From: Asterionellopsis glacialis | Lineage: Eukaryota; Bacillariophyta; Plagiogrammaphyceae; Rhaphoneidales; Asterionellopsidaceae | DNA length: 13,409 nucleotides | Assembly (NCBI GenBank): GCA_014885115.2 | Contig: WKLE02000531.1 | Span: 1,222 to 14,630 of the forward strand | Reading direction: 5' to 3' | Shown: positions 7,640 to 13,409 of the stretch, piece by piece | How the letters are laid out: each line of letters opens with the position of its first letter | How positions within the stretch are numbered: the stretch's first letter is position 1 | Program-made: the position numbers and the translations under genes | The notes under the pieces: model-generated | Databases searched by the model: none | The model's input: only the letters and a program-made list of their open reading frames with translations | Told to the model about the DNA's origin: nothing

Positions 7640-8834
7640 CTGTTGTTTGCTACTCAAGAGAGACTTCGTTTGGAGATTGCGACTGATACAAATTTGCGGG
7701 GCGGGACTTGAGCGATCGTGGGAAAACTGCAAGGATGACAGATGACTCGTTTGTTGGCTAAAGAACTTCGGGCGGCCTAGTTACACCATGAATCAAAGCT
7801 TCTTCTTTCGCTCATTAACTTTTTTTATAAGATGTGCTGTCTTTCTCGTTTTATTTCGTTGCTTTGGTTTGTCGAATCAGTATCGTATCGTAATGGGACT
7901 GGGCAAAACGACACAAACAAGAAAAGATAACGGAATACGCGGCAATAAGTAAAGAGCAAGACAGCTCTGGAATGAACTGACTGTTCGTGGACACTAGTTC
8001 TAGAGAGAACCTCTAGAGATGATGCCGGGTCCTCTCTAATAGGACCTATTTATTATGAGACCAATATTTAAAGTGGGTCACAAGATGGGGTCATGAGTAA
8101 AAATCGTTTCCAACAACCAACAGCTTTGCCGCCTGGGAACCGGGAATGAAAAAACCGTTTGAAGAGGCCCGGTCCGATTGCAGGCGCGCGGAAACGTTAA
8201 TTCAGTTCTTCGTTTCTGTTTAATTCTCTTTTGATTCTTGGGAAAACAAGGTATTTATTAACGCGGTATAATTAATAAAGTGGTAGCAGGTAAAGTAGTC
8301 CGACTACAGATGATACTGTTCAAACTACAATGTGGTAAGTAGTGTACGAGGTAACAGGTAGCACGTATTAGTAACGCAAAAATAGTATCAGTCAAAACAG
8401 AATGACTTATTTAATTACAGTCCGTATCTATAGAACTTCTTTTACAAGCTTACGATCATTGACTTCTTTTAATAGAGATTTGTATTGGTGTTGCAAAAGT
8501 ACTTTTTAATGACCTACTATGCCACAGTACATTATTTTATATACTTCTTTGTATTGAATAATATGAGAAGTACGTAAGAAGTGTATAGAGAGACACAGAA
8601 AACTATACTCCGCCATTTATTGAAAGTGTTACTTTGCTTCACGTTTCGATCGAGACCTGCGGAAGCAGATATCGTCATTTTCTTAAATACCACTGTATGG
8701 CCACATCATGTAGAATCGATATTATCAATAATATGATATCTCTAGAGCCAATAAGTACATGTTACCTTATAATAAGTGATTGGCGAAGCTGCCTCGTTTA
8801 CCATGAAATATTTATCTTCTGTTTCTAAAAACCA

Positions 8835-8882
8835 GGTTCAACTCTTGGTTCAACGAGTGATTCAACGAGAGATTCAACATGT
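8835..8882. repeat. 12-bp tandem repeat, four units
   Basis: Four consecutive 12-base units share GRTTCAAC: GGTTCAACTCTT, GGTTCAACGAGT, GATTCAACGAGA and GATTCAACATGT. The first eight bases are nearly fixed while the last four drift. It is an unrelated minisatellite or a cluster of binding sites in the intergenic region; sequence alone does not decide. Confidence 0.7.
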
Positions 8883-9026
8883 TCATAAATAGAGGTGCAT
8901 CCACCGAACTATGATTGAAAACACGTCAGTCAATTGACATGTGCCACCGATGATACGAAGTCAATGATCGGCTTCTTGGCAGCTTCTTGGCTCGTCATCC
9001 AAGCAGTTCATCAATATGTGTTAGTT

Positions 9027-9054
9027 ACCGGTACAGGTATTTACCTGCACCGGG
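9027..9054. repeat. inverted repeat with 12-13-bp arms
   Basis: ACCGGTACAGGTA (9027-9039) faces TACCTGCACCGGG (9042-9054) across a 2-base gap. The inner twelve pairs match except one. It lies about 460 bases upstream of the dehydrogenase start. It could be a dimer binding site or a hairpin; no function can be assigned. Confidence 0.55.
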
Positions 9055-9217
9055 GTATCATTGAGGTACTACCAGGTTCGAATTCGATGTCTCTCTAATC
9101 GGGGACATTCATTGTGCCATAGGTACATGTATCATTCTCCGGTTGATCATAAAATTATTACAATTTTCTATATTACGAGTAGCCTAGACTAGACTCTACG
9201 AAGGTAAACAAAAACGA

Positions 9218-9316
9218 ATGTTGTTGAGTAGACTGTTGAGAAGAGCAACACTTGTCGTCTCGCCACGTCGTTCGTGGCTATGTTTTCGATTGGAGAGCAT
9301 GGGCCATGACTCTTAG
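9218..9316 (+). other. 32-codon upstream frame resembling a targeting presequence
   Basis: From ATG 9218 to TAG 9314-9316 the frame encodes an Arg/Leu/Ser-rich, acid-poor start, MLLSRLLRRATLVVSPRRSW, which looks like a mitochondrial presequence. It is 200 bases upstream of the dehydrogenase ATG and not in its frame. I found no good donor and acceptor pair that would join them. It could be a regulatory upstream frame, a relic exon, or chance. Confidence 0.2.
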
Positions 9317-9515
9317 AGGTATGATTCGTCATGTTGAAGAAAACCATCATACTGACGATGTTACAACCTTGGTTACTTCGAAGCAATGCATATCGTCGTC
9401 ATTCATTGTGCTGCTGATATATTTCGCCTTTTGCAATTCTCAAGCCAGTAGTCTTAAAAACTTGTTTCTTTGAATTTTCGGCCTTCTATTTCTGGTATAA
9501 ACAGCAAACACAATA

Positions 9516-10586
9516 ATGGATGGTTCCAATAAAAAATATTACAACAGGGAAACTTCCATCCCTTATTCATGTGATGGTGATATTATTAAAGAAGCAAAGA
9601 TTTTAAGTCTAAGTAAAATCAATGATAAGAACAATGAACCTTTGGACAAGGGTCAATTACCAGAGGGTGCCAAACTATTGGCAGTCGGATTGACTTTGGA
9701 TGATTTTGATGTGCCTGCTTTAAAATCTGAAAAACCAAATGTCGTCTTTGTGAGCCATTGTTGTCCAGAAAGTGGAAAAACTCTTGTTCAATTATTAGAT
9801 GCTTTCCCTACCATTGAATGGGTACATTCACGATCGGCTGGCGTTGATTATTTGCAATCGAAAGGCCTTACAGCTGCCAGACATATCACTGTGACGAATG
9901 CCAAGGGATGTTATTCCTCTACACTTGCTGAGTATACCGTGATGGCTTGTGCCTATTTTGCCAAAGACCTCCCAAAACTCATGCGACAAAAAAATAATAA
10001 AGATTGGAATAAATACGAAGTTTTAGAAATGCGTGGTGCAACGTTAGGTGTTGTGGGGTATGGTGATATTGGTCAAGCTGCCTCGAGACTAGCCAAGGCC
10101 TTCGGGATGAAAGTCATTGCATTACGACGAAATCCTACTCTAAGTGAGGGTTGTTCTATATGTGACAAGGTGTACGGTGTAAATCAATTAAATACGCTCA
10201 TGAGTGAAAGTGATTATGTGTTGGTGGCAGCACCACTTACAGATGAAACCCGTGGTCTCATCAGTGAGGAAGCCATTGCCCATGCGAAAAAAGATGCCGT
10301 ACTTATCAATGTTGGACGTGGGCCCATCATTAATGAAGATGCTATGATAGAAGCTTTGAAAAGCAGAAAACTAAAGGGAGCTGGACTTGATGTTACCACC
10401 TTGGAGCCCTTGCCAAAGTCCAGTCCTCTTTGGGATTTAGATAATGTTTTGCTAAGTCCACATAATATGGACATGACAGCAACATTCTTGAGAGAATCGA
10501 CTGAATTCTTTGTCAACGAGAATTTGAAGCGATTTGTGCACGGTGAAGAATTATTAAATCCAGTAGACAAAGCTGCAGGGTACTAA
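9516..10586 (+). CDS. D-isomer-specific 2-hydroxyacid dehydrogenase
   Basis: The 356-residue product belongs to the NAD(P)-dependent family that interconverts 2-keto acids and D-2-hydroxy acids (glyoxylate/hydroxypyruvate reductases, D-lactate and phosphoglycerate dehydrogenases). Visible features are HSRSAGVDYL (105-113) in the substrate domain, the Rossmann motif GVVGYGDIGQAASRLAKAFG (178-197), and the catalytic set Arg268 (NVGRGP), Glu297 (TTLEPLP) and His316 (SPHNMD). Two arginines (204-205) at the end of the second strand, where NAD-preferring members carry Asp, suggest NADP(H). It is somewhat longer than the usual 310-330 residues because of a polar N-terminus without an evident targeting signal, so a cytosolic site is likely. 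The ATG has A at -3 and G at +4. It is a single exon with no partner gene nearby. The exact substrate cannot be told. Confidence 0.93.
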   Translation: MDGSNKKYYNRETSIPYSCDGDIIKEAKILSLSKINDKNNEPLDKGQLPEGAKLLAVGLTLDDFDVPALKSEKPNVVFVSHCCPESGKTLVQLLDAFPTIEWVHSRSAGVDYLQSKGLTAARHITVTNAKGCYSSTLAEYTVMACAYFAKDLPKLMRQKNNKDWNKYEVLEMRGATLGVVGYGDIGQAASRLAKAFGMKVIALRRNPTLSEGCSICDKVYGVNQLNTLMSESDYVLVAAPLTDETRGLISEEAIAHAKKDAVLINVGRGPIINEDAMIEALKSRKLKGAGLDVTTLEPLPKSSPLWDLDNVLLSPHNMDMTATFLRESTEFFVNENLKRFVHGEELLNPVDKAAGY

Positions 10587-10909
10587 ATAGCAAAGATTGG
10601 TCGCCCCTCTGGCAGTCGCAAAATGATGGTACAGAATAACAACGCCGTGATTTTTGAACAGTAACTCCATAAGGTTGTCTATCAAACATACTGTATCACT
10701 TTATCCCCTAATGTAATCCCTACTTACTAGGTGCTCTATGCCTCCGAAGTACATAGTTTGGATACAGAAAATGATATTTTCATCTTAACCTAACAATAGC
10801 TTGGCTTCTAGTTCCGCAACTTCCTTCATGGTTGCTGTTGTTGTTGTTGTTGACTCGTTCTCCAGGGCGCCCGCGCGTGCCATGGTGTGGTACGGAGGGT
10901 CCCATCCGC
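10587..10909. other. short gap between convergent genes, with a GTT/CAA microsatellite
   Basis: This is the convergent 3' region of the dehydrogenase and the broken RING copy. It contains a (GTT)n run at about 10830-10852. On the minus strand, the frame of the RING relic continues past its TAG through poly-Gln to another stop. No AATAAA or other clear signal for either gene was seen. Confidence 0.5.
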
Positions 10910-11478
10910 CTAAATGAATGTTATCCGGCAAGTTGGACAACTTTTGTGCCGTATTAGCCACTCGATGATGCATTCGTAATAAAGCTCATGACCACACCCT
11001 GATATATCTGATGTGCTCGCTTTATCTCCTATTCTGAAAGGTTCTAAATATATCTGGCAGGGTTCGCATACAACTTCTTCCCTTGTTAGGGTTGGTGCAG
11101 TTCTAACAGATAATTCGTCATCAAGAGTGGCATCATGGCACTCAGACATATGGTTTAAGCCCGTGATCGGTTCATCTGGAACTTGAATATCGGACCGGGT
11201 CAGAAATCTTGTTTAATACATACATCTATCATTCTCTTCCTTGATTCTTCAATCTGTAACCTTGATTTGTATCTAATACAGCCATGTCGGACACCACCAA
11301 CACGTGGTGCAGTTGCTGCATAAAGGCCAAGTGTTTTGCCATCGCTGCTGATATTACCAGTAAAAACAACTTCGAAGGTCCGATGAAAAAAATCGTCTTC
11401 AACAACAAATCTTGAATCAAAGTGCGTCTTATCGTTGCCAAAATTGCCTGTGTGCCTTTGTTCGAGCCGCGCGTGAGT
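10910..11478 (-). pseudogene. broken paralogue of the neighbouring RING-H2 gene
   Basis: The minus-strand sequence 11478 to 11200 is open without an ATG and includes GCIRYK and EESRKRMIDVCI, matching GCIYNK and EEASRKRLIDACI of the intact gene upstream. A one-base loss near 11209-11218 (AAACAAG against ACAACAAG) shifts the frame. The next frame continues with TRFLTRSD (intact gene TRTLTKSD), then RTAPTLTREE and a RING: CQIYLEPF, CGHELYYEC and CPTCR, stop at 10910. The second Cys ligand is Tyr and the second His ligand is Tyr, so zinc binding is lost. The signal peptide and membrane span are missing. The first part (11478 to about 11290, with TGNISSDGKTLGLYAA) has no counterpart in the intact gene. 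A tandem duplicate that decayed. Confidence 0.75.
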
Positions 11479-11501
11479 TCATAGACAATAGACAGAAACA
11501 A

Positions 11502-11852
11502 AGAGTTGTAAGTGTTCTCCGATAACAGTGCTAAATAGCCATTACAAGTACGACGCTATTCAAAGACATGAGGGATATGATTATTTTCAGTTCCAAATTG
11601 TTCAATTCAAATCGTTTTCGTTGTAAAGATACAATATACTTTTGTATTATTTTTTAATCTACAATGTATGATATCTGGAATAGATGGTGTTCCACTGAAA
11701 TTATATCAGATACCACAATGTACCAGTCAACTCTAGATCACCTTTGAAATCACGTATTAACTTCTGAAGGACGAATATAGCACAACATTTCATGTCGACT
11801 ATATTTGGTACTCATAGTCAAGACTTTTCGTTGCTCAAATTGTTCTCGCTCC
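11502..11852. other. spacer between RING relic and intact RING gene
   Basis: The stretch is AT-rich with no open frame of note on either strand. It should hold the 3' end of the intact minus-strand gene. No consensus polyadenylation signal was evident, and no trace of the missing 5' half of the broken copy was recognised. Confidence 0.5.
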
Positions 11853-13124
11853 CTATGTGGTCTCGGATGGAATATGATCTGCTGAAATGAACGTTTCCCG
11901 GCATGCTGGACAACTTTCCTGTCGTTCTAACCATTCAAATATACATCCGTAATGGAACTCGTGATTGCATGATGAAATAAGTGAAGAACACACATGATCT
12001 CCTATTTTGAAAGGTTCGAGACATATTTGGCACGGTTCGTAGGCTGTATCTTCAATTGATAGTGTTGGTGCACTTGTGACTGACTCTTCGATCTCAAGAG
12101 GAGTGGGATTGTCATGACTCACATCAGATGCAAGATTCTTGATATCCTTGGTATCATCATTATTGTTATTTGCAACTAGAGTATCTGACTTTGTAAGAGT
12201 CCTTGTTGTAATACAAGCATCTATCAATCTTTTTCTTGATGCTTCTTCGCCGGTTAGCGGCGTGGTTTTGTTGTAAATACACCCTGAACACCAATTACTA
12301 TTATAATATGGTATAAAAACGATAAGAAACAAAGAAAATCCCACTACTATACAGACCAGAAGAACTCCCATCAAAGATAAATCTTTAGGTAATGCCAAAG
12401 GTGTAGCTATACAATCACCATCGCAATTTACACCACCACATGGAAACCCTTCTTCAAATATATTTGTACAATCGATATAGGGTAGTCGATTGATATCATC
12501 ATCGTCATCACAGAAATAACATTCCTTACATGTATCATTTTCATGGGTAACTTTACATGTGCATTCACTACCGGTTTGTATATTGATAGGTCCGATTGCA
12601 CCCTTGTTTTCGATTGAACACGTCGTGGTTATTTTCAAGTACAAATATTGAAATGCAGGAGGTGCTGTATTGAGGCAAGTCCAATTAGACTTTCTTCCAG
12701 GGTATGCCGAACGAAGTGGCCAACAATAGGTATCCTTCGTTGTTGTCATAGAATTCAATTCTCTGTAGAGCTTTTCCTCACCCACTGCTTGATTATCATC
12801 GTCATGTTGTAGCTGTTGTCGTTTTTGTTCTTGTTCTTGAGGAATTGGAATCATCATCTCTTTATTATGCAGGAAGTAATTCCTACGCGGAGCGAAGTCC
12901 GACGACGACGAAGAAGACATCATTAGGGTGTTGTGGTTTTTGTTCTTTACGACCGCCTGTACAATACGATGGTGGAGACTTCTTCCATCATCACCATTAC
13001 ACTTTACTTTTTCGGTAGGTCGGTGTTCAGCTACAGTGGTATGTACTGGTACTCGGAGACGATGACTCATTGTCATATTTGTTCCGAGTAATAATAGAAA
13101 CAAAAGGATTGGTAACCTGGTCAT
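11853..13124 (-). CDS. secretory-pathway single-pass RING-H2 protein, probable membrane E3 ubiquitin ligase
   Basis: The 423-residue product starts at ATG 13124 (MTRLPILLFLLLLGTN), a clear signal peptide; the frame runs a few codons further up but without ATG. Residues 20-130 are polar with Ser, Gln and Asp runs. Residues 134-240 form a Cys-rich outer domain with NWT (147) and NDT (196) glycosylation sites and an Asp5 run. A single membrane span lies at about 249-273 (LMGVLLVCIVVGFSLFLIVF). The cytosolic part has EEASRKRLIDACI and a complete RING-H2 at 365-408: C365, C368, C386, H388, H391, C394, C405, C408, with the Trp of FEWL before the last pair. By family knowledge such proteins recruit an E2 enzyme and ubiquitinate membrane cargo. 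The outer domain is not recognised. Single exon, beside a dead paralogue. Confidence 0.85.
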   Translation of the reverse strand: MTRLPILLFLLLLGTNMTMSHRLRVPVHTTVAEHRPTEKVKCNGDDGRSLHHRIVQAVVKNKNHNTLMMSSSSSSDFAPRRNYFLHNKEMMIPIPQEQEQKRQQLQHDDDNQAVGEEKLYRELNSMTTTKDTYCWPLRSAYPGRKSNWTCLNTAPPAFQYLYLKITTTCSIENKGAIGPINIQTGSECTCKVTHENDTCKECYFCDDDDDINRLPYIDCTNIFEEGFPCGGVNCDGDCIATPLALPKDLSLMGVLLVCIVVGFSLFLIVFIPYYNSNWCSGCIYNKTTPLTGEEASRKRLIDACITTRTLTKSDTLVANNNNDDTKDIKNLASDVSHDNPTPLEIEESVTSAPTLSIEDTAYEPCQICLEPFKIGDHVCSSLISSCNHEFHYGCIFEWLERQESCPACRETFISADHIPSETT

Positions 13125-13409
13125 ATTGTTATTGCACAATCTGTATCGTACACGTGTACTGTATATTGTTTACCAAATTGAAAGAATATTCAAGATATGT
13201 TCTGATCCTCACACTATTTGTTTTTTACTTGGTGTATGCACCCCCTTCTCTGAATTGTGTTGTGTATTGCTGCTGCTGTTGTTGTTGGTTATGAAACATT
13301 CGATACTATGTATTTCGCTTCCGTTCTCTCTCTCTAGAGAAAGAGAGAGGATGTAGAGTTCGCATAGGCGTATATTTCAGAACAACGGTAAGAGACGGGA
13401 TTGACATTA
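13125..13409. promoter_or_regulatory. upstream region of the RING-H2 gene with CT/GA palindrome
   Basis: This is the 5' flank of the minus-strand RING gene. An imperfect palindrome of 22 bases at 13325-13346 (TCTCTCTCTCTAGAGAAAGA core, one mismatched pair) and a GCTGCTGTTGTTG run near 13270-13288 are visible. The palindrome lies about 200 bases before the ATG and could form part of the promoter or a cruciform. No TATA element is convincing. Confidence 0.35.

Larger units (their letters stand above)
7640..9515. other. intergenic region between divergent genes
   Basis: About 1.9 kb separates the starts of the minus-strand membrane protein and the plus-strand dehydrogenase. It holds no convincing gene. 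Visible structure includes a direct repeat TCTAGAGA at 7999-8006 and 8012-8019, ACTTCTTTT-type words near 8435, 8461 and 8542, a 12-bp tandem repeat at 8835-8882, an inverted repeat at 9027-9054, and two small reading frames at 9218-9473 described separately. Promoters of both flanking genes should lie here, but no clear TATA or Inr element stands out. Confidence 0.5.

Noticed and set aside
9075..9085. GGTTCGAATTC, resembling a tRNA B box
   Set aside because: The bases around it do not form a T stem or an acceptor stem, and no A box lies at the right distance upstream.
10214..10570. Minus-strand frame inside the dehydrogenase gene
   Set aside because: Antisense shadow of a strongly conserved coding region.
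11229..11501. Minus-strand 90-codon frame with a hydrophobic stretch
   Set aside because: Its start is not supported, and another frame of the same strand carries the GCIRYK and EESRKR motifs shared with the intact RING gene.
13070..13356. Plus-strand frames at the right end
   Set aside because: They overlap the RING gene's start and its upstream microsatellite, with Cys/Leu runs derived from repeats.

Overview
The window looks like a nuclear segment of a stramenopile alga, most likely a diatom. The reasons are eukaryotic gene structure (a short GT-AG intron in one gene), a secretory RING-H2 protein whose zinc motif resembles the large RING families of diatoms, and decayed Ty3/gypsy and DDE-transposase sequences of the type common in diatom genomes. 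The species cannot be named. No prokaryotic feature, rRNA, tRNA or CRISPR array was found.

Layout. Positions 1-620 hold trinucleotide microsatellite and short exon-like open stretches of an unrecognised gene end. Positions 850-1272 (minus) are the C-terminal part of a DDE superfamily (IS630/Tc1-like) transposase with nonsense codons. From 1273 to about 5076 lies a nest of retrotransposon debris. Three copies of a 247-256 bp TG...CA long terminal repeat occur at 1273-1519, 3175-3430 and 4821-5076, in orientations minus, plus, minus. Two Ty3/gypsy pol fragments are fused head-to-head near 1827-1835. The left one (minus) keeps only the integrase C-terminus. The right one (plus) runs from the RNase H end through integrase to its LTR, and has stops, frameshifts and a lost catalytic Glu. 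Positions 3431-4820 and 5077-6426 contain only short decayed reading frames.

The right half carries the apparently functional genes. A two-exon gene (7639 to 6427, minus) encodes a predicted seven-pass membrane protein of unknown family. After about 1.9 kb of intergenic DNA, a single-exon gene (9516-10586, plus) encodes a D-isomer-specific 2-hydroxyacid dehydrogenase with all catalytic residues. Convergent to it on the minus strand are a broken RING-H2 copy (11478 to 10910) and an intact RING-H2 gene (13124 to 11853). The intact product has a signal peptide, a Cys-rich outer domain, one membrane span and a cytosolic RING, and is probably a membrane E3 ubiquitin ligase.

The genes do not form an obvious pathway. 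The window is best read as a mobile-element graveyard next to ordinary single genes plus a local tandem duplication of a RING gene in which one copy has died. No clear new system is evident; the most unusual structures are the inverted gypsy composite, the RING gene/pseudogene pair and the unassigned seven-pass protein.
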